Under the pieces are notes generated by a model, which was not told the DNA's origin, searched no databases, and was given only the letters and a program-made list of their open reading frames with translations. A stretch of DNA of 64,000 bases from CAZHHH01 sp052400685 (GTDB lineage Bacteria; Bacteroidota; Bacteroidia; Bacteroidales; Marinilabiliaceae): the NCBI GenBank assembly GCA_052400685.1, contig JBQTGJ010000009.1. One strand, 5' to 3'. Each line of letters starts with the position of its first letter. Position 1 is the first letter of the stretch. Below, piece by piece: positions 54,890 through 62,959 of the stretch. Both the position numbers and the translations under genes were made by a program.

Positions 54890-54977
54890 CTGTTTATTAT
54901 TTGATTTTTAAAATCACAAGAAACTCACCATAATTAATCAACCTCCTGTATGTGAAATAATTCATGGCTCGTTTCTT
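54890..54977 (-). promoter_or_regulatory. Start-codon leader repeat, copy H
   Basis: Read on the minus strand: AAACGAGCCATGAATTA, loop TTTCACATACAGGAGGTTGATTA, 3' arm TAATTATGGTGAGTTTC, A-rich tail, then the start codon at 54889. The arms pair through CGAG/TGAG with the tandem G-A mismatch. A fragment of the 150-bp repeat (ATGATTGTTTTATGACAAGCG) lies just upstream at about 55010-55050. Confidence 0.82.
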
Positions 54978-55073
54978 ACCAAAACATTTTACTTTAAACC
55001 TTTGAATAGAACTCTTCGCTTGTCATAAAACAATCATTTATAAAAAAGAACCGGAGACTGCTCAGAACGTCGG

Positions 55074-56354
55074 TTAATCTTCATTGGTCCCTATCTGCTG
55101 ACGTTGAGCCAGACTGTGCAAATAGTTCAGGCGATGCAAATCCCTGTCGAGCCGCGCACGTGCTTCAGCATTCAATTCAGCCAGATAATCGGCCGAAGTA
55201 ATGGCTCCACGCTTTAGCTGCGTACGATATTCACTGGTCACTTCGCTTTGAAGCTGAATTATCTCTTCATCCTTCTCCATCATTTTGCGGTACTGCTCCG
55301 TCTCACCGGCCGCCTGTAAAAAATCCCGCTGCTGCTGAAGCTCAAAACTCTGCTGCTGATAGTCCACCCACTCTTTCTGATTTTGTAATACCCCGCGGTT
55401 ACGGCGTGATTGCTTCCAATCCCATGGCGTCCACTTAACCTTAACCCCCACCATCAAAAACGTATCGAACTCATCCTGAAGCATATTGTAGCCCGGGTTG
55501 CCATAACCGGCCTGAGCAAAAGCAGCCATAACGGGTAACCGATTGCGCCGGTACAGCATAATCCCGGCATCGGCCTGCGACTTCAGCAAATCAAACTTCT
55601 CATATTCAGCACGTTGTAAAGGCGTTTCAAAAGTAGCATCCCCGGGCTCTGCCAATTCAGAAATGTCAATACCATCCTGTCCCGTGAACAATGCCAGACT
55701 GCTCAACAAAGATCGTTCTGCTTCGTCCAAAGCAATTAGCTTTTGCTGTATGCGTAAGCGTTCCACTTTCAATGCCTGCACCGATGATTTTAACACGGCC
55801 CCATTTTCAAAGGCCACCTGCAGTTCGGCCAGCCTGGCATTCAGATCGTTAGAAACATAATCCAACTGTTTCTTCTGCGCCTCAAGCATCAAAGCATTAA
55901 AAAACAGCTGAGTCACCGCACTTCGCACCTGCTGTAAGGTAGCTTCCACATCCACCAGTTGCAAGTCGCCACTGATTGCTTCCGCCTTTGCGCGCAGGCG
56001 GGTGCGACCGCCATCGTACAAAGTCTGAGACACATCCAGTGCTATCTTGTATTGGTCTTTGGGTGCCGACGGAATGCTGAACGACATTGAAGTAATGCCC
56101 GTTACATGTGGCACATCGCTTTGCCAGGTAGCCTGTCCCGACACATCCAATTGAGGCAGCCAGGCACTCTGAATATTTTTAACCTTCAATTCAGACGCTG
56201 CAATCAATGACTCACGCCCCTGCAATAACGGATAATTCTCACGCGCCATGCGCCAGTAGTCATCCACCGAATGTGTCTGAGCCGACAGCAAAAGCGACCC
56301 ATTAAATAACAAAACCCCTAAAATTGCTTTCCACATAACAATTATTTGTTTCAA
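55074..56354 (-). CDS. TolC family outer-membrane efflux protein
   Basis: 426 residues with a signal peptide (about 1-25). The long alpha-helical outer-membrane-efflux repeats begin VDDYWRMARENYPLLQGRESLIAAS-like, with KIALDVSQTLYDGGRTRLRAKA marking the first barrel part and TPWDWKQSRRNRGVLQNQ the second. It is the outer-membrane channel for the adjacent HlyD-ABC exporter. It follows the TetR gene by 10 bases. Confidence 0.93.
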   Translation of the reverse strand: MKQIIVMWKAILGVLLFNGSLLLSAQTHSVDDYWRMARENYPLLQGRESLIAASELKVKNIQSAWLPQLDVSGQATWQSDVPHVTGITSMSFSIPSAPKDQYKIALDVSQTLYDGGRTRLRAKAEAISGDLQLVDVEATLQQVRSAVTQLFFNALMLEAQKKQLDYVSNDLNARLAELQVAFENGAVLKSSVQALKVERLRIQQKLIALDEAERSLLSSLALFTGQDGIDISELAEPGDATFETPLQRAEYEKFDLLKSQADAGIMLYRRNRLPVMAAFAQAGYGNPGYNMLQDEFDTFLMVGVKVKWTPWDWKQSRRNRGVLQNQKEWVDYQQQSFELQQQRDFLQAAGETEQYRKMMEKDEEIIQLQSEVTSEYRTQLKRGAITSADYLAELNAEARARLDRDLHRLNYLHSLAQRQQIGTNED

Positions 56355-56364
56355 ATTTTAAAAC

Positions 56365-56994
56365 TTACGGATTGACCAATATTGCCCGACAAATAAATTC
56401 ATACAAAGCATCACGACGCTTCTCAATAAATTCATCATACTCGTCCGTCGACTCCCATAACATACGACACAAAAGCGGTTTAGAAATAAATGGGAAAACA
56501 CATAACCCGACAATGTTGACAAAAATCTCCCGCGGATTCATTTTAACAACTTCACCAAGATTCATCCGTTTTTGAAAGAAATCAACAATAACCTGAGGCT
56601 GAATACCAGCCGTCTTCAATAAGCCTTCAATTCTCCCGGGCGAGCGGTTAATTTCACCGACTACAAACATAGGCAGATATGGCATTTTTATTAAAATATC
56701 CATGTAACCATTAACAGCAGCCCGAATCAATCCCTTCACCGATACATCGCCTTTGGCCATTACCGGCTCAAGAGAAGGCCAAAACCGCTTAAAAGCATCA
56801 CTAAAAATAGCTTCAAACAAATTATCCTTACTTCTATAATAATAATGTACCAATGCTTTGTTCACCCCTGCCTCATCAGCAATTTCCTGCATTCTGGCAC
56901 CATCAAAACCCTTTTGTACAAAAACCCGACGCGCGGCTTCAAGAATCAGCTCCTCCGGTGTGGGTCCCTTTTTGTTATCTTTAATATCAACCAT
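56365..56994 (-). CDS. TetR/AcrR family repressor of the efflux operon
   Basis: 209 residues. The TetR helix-turn-helix (about 14-60) reads ILEAARRVFVQKGFDGARMQEIADEAGVNKALVHYYY in pattern, followed by a ligand-binding helical domain. It is the first gene of the TolC-HlyD-ABC operon and probably represses it until a toxic ligand binds. A likely operator lies just upstream at 57000-57019. Confidence 0.93.
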   Translation of the reverse strand: MVDIKDNKKGPTPEELILEAARRVFVQKGFDGARMQEIADEAGVNKALVHYYYRSKDNLFEAIFSDAFKRFWPSLEPVMAKGDVSVKGLIRAAVNGYMDILIKMPYLPMFVVGEINRSPGRIEGLLKTAGIQPQVIVDFFQKRMNLGEVVKMNPREIFVNIVGLCVFPFISKPLLCRMLWESTDEYDEFIEKRRDALYEFICRAILVNP

Positions 56995-56999
56995 CTAGT

Positions 57000-57019
57000 T
57001 TAACTATTTAGTTTAACCA
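57000..57019 (-). promoter_or_regulatory. Probable TetR operator
   Basis: AACTA and TAGTT arms within GTTTAACTATTTAGTTTAAC form a near-palindrome, and a further AGTTGG half-site follows. It lies a few bases upstream of the TetR start codon, the usual place for autorepression. Confidence 0.5.
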
Positions 57020-57146
57020 ACTGGTCAAATGTATTACAAACTATTGGAAAGAGCAAAAAAATTTAAATAAAAGGAGATTTAATCGTGCCGAAAAGCAACG
57101 TTCTACTGAACAATAATATAGCTGTTAAATAACACTAAAACTAAAT

Positions 57147-57177
57147 ATTGTATAATTCTATAATATAGCTACATTCA
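57147..57177 (+). promoter_or_regulatory. Promoter of the AidA/PixA-like operon
   Basis: ATTG (57147-57150), 19 bases, then TACATTCA (57170-57177) fits the phylum promoter with two mismatches in the -7 element. It lies 45 bases before the ATG at 57222. Confidence 0.5.
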
Positions 57178-57221
57178 CAAAACAATTACAAACATGACAT
57201 AACTCATAAATTTTAAAAGCT

Positions 57222-57773
57222 ATGACACAAACAATTACAATTTATGTTGACACAGAAAGCATGTTAAAATTCTTCGGCAACGATTCTGTCTGGGGAACAA
57301 TGGACAAACCTTTCAAAACCGACCAATTCTGCACCTTCGATGCGCCGGACGTTTACTGGAAGGGACGACAAATTTTATCAATTGATGAAAATTCACATTA
57401 TAAAATTAAGATTATTGAATCATTAACAAAATTAAAGTTATCACTACTAAAAAATTCAGGAAATACCACCTCTCCCAAAGCAGAATTAAACCTGTCAATG
57501 ATATCAGAAAGCTTACCCACCATTGAAGACTGGGCCGGCATTTTTGATTTAGAAAAGACTTCATACAGGTATAGCGTTGACGGGCACTTCTATGTTGAAT
57601 CAGACGAAACGGATTCTTTTGATTTATACACAGCTAAAAAAATGACCTGCGCAAACAACCTCCAATATGCCATACTTTTCAAAATTGACGGCACCAATAA
57701 AATAGGAATTATTGACCCTTTAATAGGAAATACCACAGAATCCATACCTCCGGGAAAAGTAAAAAAACTATAG
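57222..57773 (+). CDS. AidA/PixA-like inclusion body protein
   Basis: 183 residues, soluble, no signal peptide. The opening strand ITIYVDTESMLKFFGND and the closing YAILFKIDGTNKIGIIDPLIG resemble the ends of AidA/PixA inclusion-body proteins (VDT...G at the start, DP[LF]I at the end). The middle is poorly conserved. AidA/PixA proteins are abundant, secreted or crystalline proteins of host-associated bacteria with no known biochemical function. The stop codon directly abuts the start of a TPR sensor kinase gene, so the kinase is in the same message. The family call is moderate. Confidence 0.6.
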   Translation: MTQTITIYVDTESMLKFFGNDSVWGTMDKPFKTDQFCTFDAPDVYWKGRQILSIDENSHYKIKIIESLTKLKLSLLKNSGNTTSPKAELNLSMISESLPTIEDWAGIFDLEKTSYRYSVDGHFYVESDETDSFDLYTAKKMTCANNLQYAILFKIDGTNKIGIIDPLIGNTTESIPPGKVKKL

Positions 57774-59570
57774 ATGATACGATCTCAACTCTTGTTTATC
57801 CTGATGGGAATGTGCATAACCTGTGTGTCACAAAACAGATTTCACATGGATAGCCTGTTACAAATAGTTGAGGAATTAGAAACCGACGATGAAAGAATAG
57901 ATTTTTTACTGTCGAATGCGCAAACATCAACAGATTCGGAAGGTTTATCCTTTGCCCGACGAGCACTATCGCTGGCCGAAAAAAATAATTTTACCTGCAA
58001 AGTGGCTCTTTCGTACGAACTAATAAGTCTTTGTCAAAGAAAATTAGGAAACTACCCCGAAGCTGTTGATGCTTCCTTTAAGGCACTTAAAATATATGAC
58101 GAACTGGGTTGGCATAACAAGATGGCCGGAATACAACTCCAATTAGGTTCCCATTATACAAATGATCAGAACTTTGAAAACGGTAAAAAATACATTAAAA
58201 AAGCCATCAAAAACTTTCGACAAAGGAAGGACACTGCAAACCTGGTTTTAGCGCTAATTAATATGGGTGAAACATACCGTTTAACCAACCAATACGACAG
58301 TGCTGAAGCCTGCTTACTTGAATGTCTGCAAATAACCAACAATAATAAACACATAGAAGGCTATGCCACCGGAAACCTTGGTCTTGTTTATTCAGAAACC
58401 CAACAAAATAACAAAGCCAAATACCATCTGAAAAAAGCCATAGCCATACTCTGTTGTCTCAACGACAATTATTCAGTATCTGTTTATCAATCGGGCCTGG
58501 CCAAAATTCTCATTAAAGAAAAAAAGAACCGCGAAGGAGAAAAACTATTGCTAAAATCACTTTCCCTTGCAAAGAAATCGACACTCAAAGAACAAATCAG
58601 GGACATCAGCAAAGAACTTGCTCTATTTTACGAAAACGCTGGTCGGTATCAGGAAGCACTGAAATACCGCAAAGAATTCGAAATTTATAACGACAGCCTG
58701 GTTAATATCACAAATACCCGACGCATTGTTCAAATAGAAAGCCAATACTTGCTTGAAAAAAAAGAAACCGACATTCAGTTGCTTAAAAAAGGCAACCATA
58801 ACAAACGGATACAACTCATATTTCTGACAGCAGGCATTTCAATCTTACTCATTTTATTATTTATTCTTTACAGGCTAGAATACTCAATAAAGAAAGCCTA
58901 CCAAAAAGTATCACAACAAAAAAGTACCATAGAACAAAGAGATCAGGAAAAAGCCATTTTGTTGCGCGAACTAAATCACAGAGTAAAAAATAACCTGCAA
59001 ATGATTTCGAGCATGTTTTCGTTGCAGGCAAGACAGCTGAAAGGTCAGCCCGCCGCCGAAGAACTTGAAGCGGCACGCCGTCGTGTGGACTCGCTGATGC
59101 TGATTCATCAAAAGCTGTATGCGAAAGATAGAGATATCGGCACTCACATCCGACTCAAAGACTACATCACCGAATTGGTTAATAATTTAACGTTTGGAAT
59201 GGAGGAGCAAGTCAGCACCGAAATTTATGTAGATGACGTAACCATACATATTGATGTGGCAATCCCAATCGGGCTGATCATCAACGAACTTGTAACCAAC
59301 TCATTAAAACATGCAACCAATCAATGTTCTATAACAAACAAAAAACTAAAACTTAGTCTGCTGCTATTTGAGAATCATTCGAATGTACATTTAATTATAT
59401 CAGACAACGGAACAGGCATTTCCGACACAAACATCCCCGGCCATCGCTCTATAGGCCTAAAATTAATCCACTCACTAACCAAACAGCTCAATGGTACTAT
59501 TACTCAGGTCAATCAGGATGGTTGCCGCTGGGAATTGCAATTTGAGCTTCAAAAACTTCAGAAACTATGA
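57774..59570 (+). CDS. TPR-containing sensor histidine kinase (HisKA_2 type)
   Basis: 598 residues. A signal peptide (1-19) is followed by about six tetratricopeptide repeats (45-330), for example NMGETYRLTNQYDSAEACLL. A transmembrane helix (about 345-362) and coiled coil come next, then HisKA_2 with H402 in RELNHRVKNNLQMIS and an HATPase domain with LIINELVTNSLKHA and SDNGTGIS. This layout is common in Bacteroidota; the periplasmic TPR presumably senses a peptide or protein. Its TGA overlaps the ATG of the response regulator gene, so the two are coupled. Confidence 0.93.
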   Translation: MIRSQLLFILMGMCITCVSQNRFHMDSLLQIVEELETDDERIDFLLSNAQTSTDSEGLSFARRALSLAEKNNFTCKVALSYELISLCQRKLGNYPEAVDASFKALKIYDELGWHNKMAGIQLQLGSHYTNDQNFENGKKYIKKAIKNFRQRKDTANLVLALINMGETYRLTNQYDSAEACLLECLQITNNNKHIEGYATGNLGLVYSETQQNNKAKYHLKKAIAILCCLNDNYSVSVYQSGLAKILIKEKKNREGEKLLLKSLSLAKKSTLKEQIRDISKELALFYENAGRYQEALKYRKEFEIYNDSLVNITNTRRIVQIESQYLLEKKETDIQLLKKGNHNKRIQLIFLTAGISILLILLFILYRLEYSIKKAYQKVSQQKSTIEQRDQEKAILLRELNHRVKNNLQMISSMFSLQARQLKGQPAAEELEAARRRVDSLMLIHQKLYAKDRDIGTHIRLKDYITELVNNLTFGMEEQVSTEIYVDDVTIHIDVAIPIGLIINELVTNSLKHATNQCSITNKKLKLSLLLFENHSNVHLIISDNGTGISDTNIPGHRSIGLKLIHSLTKQLNGTITQVNQDGCRWELQFELQKLQKL

Positions 59571-60322
59571 CCCAAAAAATAAAAATTCTTATCGTTGAAG
59601 ACGAAATAATGATTGCCGAAGACATCGCATTACGATTAACCGACATGGGCTATCAAATAGCAGCAACCATTGACAATGTAGACGAGGCCACTACTTTTTT
59701 GACACAAAATATGGTTGATATTTTACTACTCGATATCTCGCTTAAAGGCGATAAAACAGGTTTGGATCTGGCCGGAATTGTGAATAAACAGATCCACATA
59801 CCATTTATATTTCTTACTTCGCTGGCCAACGACCAGGTGGTTAAGCAAGCAAAGCTGGTAAACCCTGCCGCTTTCCTCTTAAAACCTTTTAACGACCGCC
59901 AGATAAGCATCGCAATCGAAATGGCACTTTTTAACTTTTATGGAAAAACCCAACTGTCAACCGCCCCAAAAACGGAACAATCGAGCTTTAACAAACGGCA
60001 GACAGCAAGTCCCGACTGCCTTTTCTTCAAAAAAGGGACACACTATCAAAAAGTTGCGCTACAGAATATCCTCTGGCTTCAGGCCGAAAGTAATTATACA
60101 ACCATCTTCACCGAAACAGAAAAATACACCTATTCGTGCGTTCTTAAACATTTTGAGGACAAATTACCTGCCAACCAATTTGTCAGAGTGCACCGCTCAT
60201 ATATTGTAAACATCTGCAATGTTAGCGGACTGGAAGGCAACACATTACTGATCGGCAAAAAACGCATTCCGGTAAGTAAAACATTCAGCAACAACATCTT
60301 TGATCAATTCAAAACGCTATAA
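59567..60322 (+). CDS. LytTR family response regulator (partner of the TPR kinase)
   Basis: 251 residues. The receiver has E11-D12 and phospho-acceptor D56 in ILLLDISLKGDKTGLDLAG. The LytTR domain (about 150-250) contains FVRVHRSYIVNICNV. The ATGA overlap with the kinase gene shows translational coupling. Probable targets are its own operon and the facing DUF2589 genes (inference). Confidence 0.95.
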   Translation: MTQKIKILIVEDEIMIAEDIALRLTDMGYQIAATIDNVDEATTFLTQNMVDILLLDISLKGDKTGLDLAGIVNKQIHIPFIFLTSLANDQVVKQAKLVNPAAFLLKPFNDRQISIAIEMALFNFYGKTQLSTAPKTEQSSFNKRQTASPDCLFFKKGTHYQKVALQNILWLQAESNYTTIFTETEKYTYSCVLKHFEDKLPANQFVRVHRSYIVNICNVSGLEGNTLLIGKKRIPVSKTFSNNIFDQFKTL

Positions 60323-60334
60323 AACAAACACCCA

Positions 60335-60811
60335 TCAATGCGGAAGCTGAGCACGCAACACTTTTTCGTACCCCTCAACCAACTGCCTGAAACCTTCGGG
60401 CATATCCTGCGGCTTAATCACAATTTCAATGGTTGCCGTTGAGGACTGCGGCTTTTCCGAATTTTCAAATATCTTGCGTATGGGCGTACTGCTTCTGCCA
60501 AACCCCACCTGGAGTTCATCATTATCAAGCATCACCTCCAAATTGGTGGTAAACTTAAATTCATCGATCTGCGATGTTACCATAGGCGCTAAAGTAAGTA
60601 AAGGCACCTGTATCTCTTTAACCACAACACCATCGTCGGTAATTTGCGGATAGGTCATTGTGACCGTTTGCGGCGTCAAAACCTCCTTATCACCCAACCT
60701 GCTTTTGGTGAAATAAGTGTTCATGACTCCGACGTTGTTATCTCTCAATGCCTCGTTGGCCTTAACTACGGCATTTTGAATGGCATCAACAAAAGCTTCA
60801 AATTTAATCAT
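60335..60811 (-). CDS. DUF2589-like protein (short paralogue)
   Basis: 158 residues, no signal peptide. IQVPLLTLAPMVTSQIDEFKFTTNLEV is the DUF2589 core (VPLL-T-P...D-x-F). The conserved end is QLVEGYEKVL. It lacks the variable middle of its two larger relatives at 61040-61654 and 61729-62388, and shares with them the start FVDAIQNAVVKANEAL. The zinc-ribbon gene lies 8 bases upstream. Function is unknown. Confidence 0.75.
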   Translation of the reverse strand: MIKFEAFVDAIQNAVVKANEALRDNNVGVMNTYFTKSRLGDKEVLTPQTVTMTYPQITDDGVVVKEIQVPLLTLAPMVTSQIDEFKFTTNLEVMLDNDELQVGFGRSSTPIRKIFENSEKPQSSTATIEIVIKPQDMPEGFRQLVEGYEKVLRAQLPH

Positions 60812-60819
60812 AGTAAAAT

Positions 60820-61023
60820 TTATTTTACGGCTTGACGAAAAGCCTGTTGTTTCACATCCTCAAACTTATCCATTGTATCTTTGACCTGGTCACGACTTTC
60901 TTTAGCCAGACTGATTTCTGCATGACAATTCTGACAAACAAACTTACCTCCTTTCAGAAGGGTATATATATCAAACAATATTTCACTTTGACATTGCGGA
61001 CAATTTATTTTTTGCTCATACAT
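60820..61023 (-). CDS. Small zinc-ribbon protein
   Basis: 67 residues. C8-P-Q-C11 and C30-Q-N-C33 form a treble-clef or ribbon zinc site, followed by a charged helix (KESRDQVKDTMDKFEDVKQQ). No known family is recognised. It lies between DUF2589-type genes (8 and 16 bases away), so it is co-transcribed and probably acts with them. Confidence 0.8.
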   Translation of the reverse strand: MYEQKINCPQCQSEILFDIYTLLKGGKFVCQNCHAEISLAKESRDQVKDTMDKFEDVKQQAFRQAVK

Positions 61024-61039
61024 AAACTATACGTTTTAT

Positions 61040-61654
61040 TTATTTGTTATTTAAAGCATTAACCGAAACATTCTTGGAATACACCTCAATAAGAGCTGTT
61101 ACTCCCACAGGCAATGGAAGAGGCGCGGCTTTCATCGTTACAGCCATTTTTGAATTATTTTTTTTCTGATACTGACTTTTTCCACTCTGAATCTGAGCTT
61201 CCCTCGAATCATAGCTAATAGTGCCAGTCAATTTTACCGCTGCCTCTGCCCCTTTGTTAAACACATTGGGCTTACCAGCCTGCAACCTTAACCGATCACT
61301 CTTCTGATAAATAGACGTTATCTCCATATCAAAAGCAACATCAACATCCTGCACGGCCAATGAATTCATGGGAATAAGCGTCAGTAATGGCACCTCAAAA
61401 TTGGCTTCTATAACTTTCAACTCCTTTTCGCCATTACTCTGATGCACTATTTCATGCCTCGTAATAGACAACGTTATCATAACCGGATGATAGACTTCGC
61501 CATCCTGAGCAAAACAGAAATCCATTAAAAACTGGATTTGATCTCTGGCCATCATTGAGTTAGCCTTGACTGCCGCAATAAAAGGCGCAGCCAGGATACC
61601 TTCAATATCGATACCATTACCCTGGTAATTTTTGGGATTAATTGTGTTAGCCAT
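61040..61654 (-). CDS. DUF2589 domain protein
   Basis: 204 residues, soluble. The family marks are IDIEGILAAPFIAAVKANSMMARDQIQFLMDFCF, at the N-terminus, and EVPLLTLIPMNSLAVQDVDVAF. A lysine-rich segment with QYQKKNNSKMAVTMKAAPLPLPVGV precedes the last helix. This family has unknown function. The segment PLPLPVGVTALIEVYSKNV recurs in the neighbouring paralogue as a proline-rich tail, which suggests a shared binding surface. Confidence 0.85.
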   Translation of the reverse strand: MANTINPKNYQGNGIDIEGILAAPFIAAVKANSMMARDQIQFLMDFCFAQDGEVYHPVMITLSITRHEIVHQSNGEKELKVIEANFEVPLLTLIPMNSLAVQDVDVAFDMEITSIYQKSDRLRLQAGKPNVFNKGAEAAVKLTGTISYDSREAQIQSGKSQYQKKNNSKMAVTMKAAPLPLPVGVTALIEVYSKNVSVNALNNK

Positions 61655-61728
61655 ACTGGTTATTCATTAAATCTGGTTCAATTCCACGGAAGAAAACACA
61701 TCCCTTCCGTGGAAAATTTAAAAACCTA

Positions 61729-62388
61729 CTAAGCTGAAGCTGGTACTGGCATAGTTATAGGCTCAATAGCTTTGGTAAAGGCCTCTATAATCGTATTCAC
61801 GCCTTTGGGTAAAGGAAGCTGTCCGGCTTTAACATTCACCGAATACTTGGCTGAGTTACTCTTCTCATAATGGGTATTATGTGTTGAAGAGTCCTCCTTA
61901 TCGTAACTGGCCGATCCTTTAATGGATACAGACAAGGGCCCCCAGCCGGCTTTTGCTTCAAACGAGGCTTCAGCTTTAATGGCTGTCTTCGATGCTTCGG
62001 ATTGTTCTTCAACAAAACTGGATTTCACTTCCATCTCAAAATTGATATCCACAGATGTCACAGCCAAAGAATTTAAAGGCACGATAGTCATTAGAGGCAA
62101 ATTAAAAGATGTCGTAACAGATTGAATTGTTGCCGGATCAGCCGAGGTATCGCCGGGTGTTAATACGCCGCGGGTCAATTCCATCTTAATCATGATAGGA
62201 AGATAAGAATCGAGAGCCGGGGTACCTGTTCCGGGTGTCTTAGCGAAACAAGTGTCCAGCAAAAATTTGGTCTGAGTAAGCGCCATGGCCTGATTGGCCG
62301 TTGCCGCAGCATTTAATGGGCCCCCAATGAGGGAGTCCATGGGTAAACCCGAGAACTGCTGCGCCATTGAAACAAGATTTGAATCCAT
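61729..62388 (-). CDS. DUF2589 domain protein
   Basis: 219 residues, the longest paralogue. It starts MDSNLVSMAQQFSGLPMDSL and continues GGPLNAAATANQAMALTQTKFLLDTCF, close to its neighbour. The core is NLPLMTIVPLNSLAVTSVDINFEMEV. A charged middle and the tail GQLPLPKGVNTIIEAFTKAI follow. Both larger paralogues open the core with a cysteine-containing FLxxxCF helix. It is the first gene of the DUF2589 run. Confidence 0.86.
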   Translation of the reverse strand: MDSNLVSMAQQFSGLPMDSLIGGPLNAAATANQAMALTQTKFLLDTCFAKTPGTGTPALDSYLPIMIKMELTRGVLTPGDTSADPATIQSVTTSFNLPLMTIVPLNSLAVTSVDINFEMEVKSSFVEEQSEASKTAIKAEASFEAKAGWGPLSVSIKGSASYDKEDSSTHNTHYEKSNSAKYSVNVKAGQLPLPKGVNTIIEAFTKAIEPITMPVPASA

Positions 62389-62515
62389 AATGAGACATTT
62401 TAATTATTAAATAAAGATTACCCTTCAAAATAACGGAGACACATAAACGAAATCAATTCAATTGCGTAGAAACCCATTAACAGCGAGTGACAAACCAAAA
62501 TTTATGAGTAAACAG

Positions 62516-62553
62516 AAAGCCCCTGCCGATCAAACCAGATCAACAGGGGCTTT
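62516..62553 (-). terminator. Terminator of the small membrane protein gene
   Basis: AAAGCCCCTG and CAGGGGCTTT form a perfect 10-base stem with an 18-base loop. It lies 22 bases after the stop of the minus-strand gene at 62575-62775. A T-rich stretch follows on that strand. Confidence 0.75.
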
Positions 62554-62574
62554 GTAACAACTAAATGAGATCTA

Positions 62575-62775
62575 CTACTTTCGCTTCATTTTCATAATCA
62601 GGTAACCGGCAACCGTCACCAGAGCACTTAAAATAACCGGTGTCCAGTCTGCCTTACTAACTGCCACATCCACCCCAAAAGCATTAAAACTGCCGGACTG
62701 TTGATAGGCTTCATAGCCAAAATAAGCCAATCCAATAACGCCCAGTATTAACAAAACAACACCAACATTTTTCAT
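62575..62775 (-). CDS. Small two-helix membrane protein
   Basis: 66 residues with two hydrophobic helices (4-22, VGVVLLILGVIGLAYFGYEA; about 45-62, PVILSALVTVAGYLIM), a short periplasmic loop and a basic end KMKRK. It resembles DUF3185-type small membrane proteins. It has its own terminator, so it forms a separate transcript. No function is known. Confidence 0.75.
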   Translation of the reverse strand: MKNVGVVLLILGVIGLAYFGYEAYQQSGSFNAFGVDVAVSKADWTPVILSALVTVAGYLIMKMKRK

Positions 62776-62794
62776 AACATTCGATTTTAAGGTT

Positions 62795-62945
62795 AATAAA
62801 CAACTATGTATCTGTTCATAAAGACAAGCGCATGATAAGAAATGTTCAAATTCAAGGAATACCTAACCCGAAACATGTGAGTTTATTCGGGTGAAAGATC
62901 ATTTTGAAAGTTGGCGTAGCGTAAAAAGCAGAGCTTTCTTACTGA
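62795..62945 (-). repeat. Degenerate 150-bp intergenic repeat
   Basis: ATCTGTTCATAAAGACAAG, GTTCAAATTCAAGGAATACC, CATGTGAGTTTATTCGGGTGAAAGATCATTTTGAAAG and GGCGTAGCG keep family order, close to the 45.3-kb subtype. The hairpin is partly decayed. Confidence 0.55.
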
Positions 62946-62959
62946 TGCAACCAGGTGGG

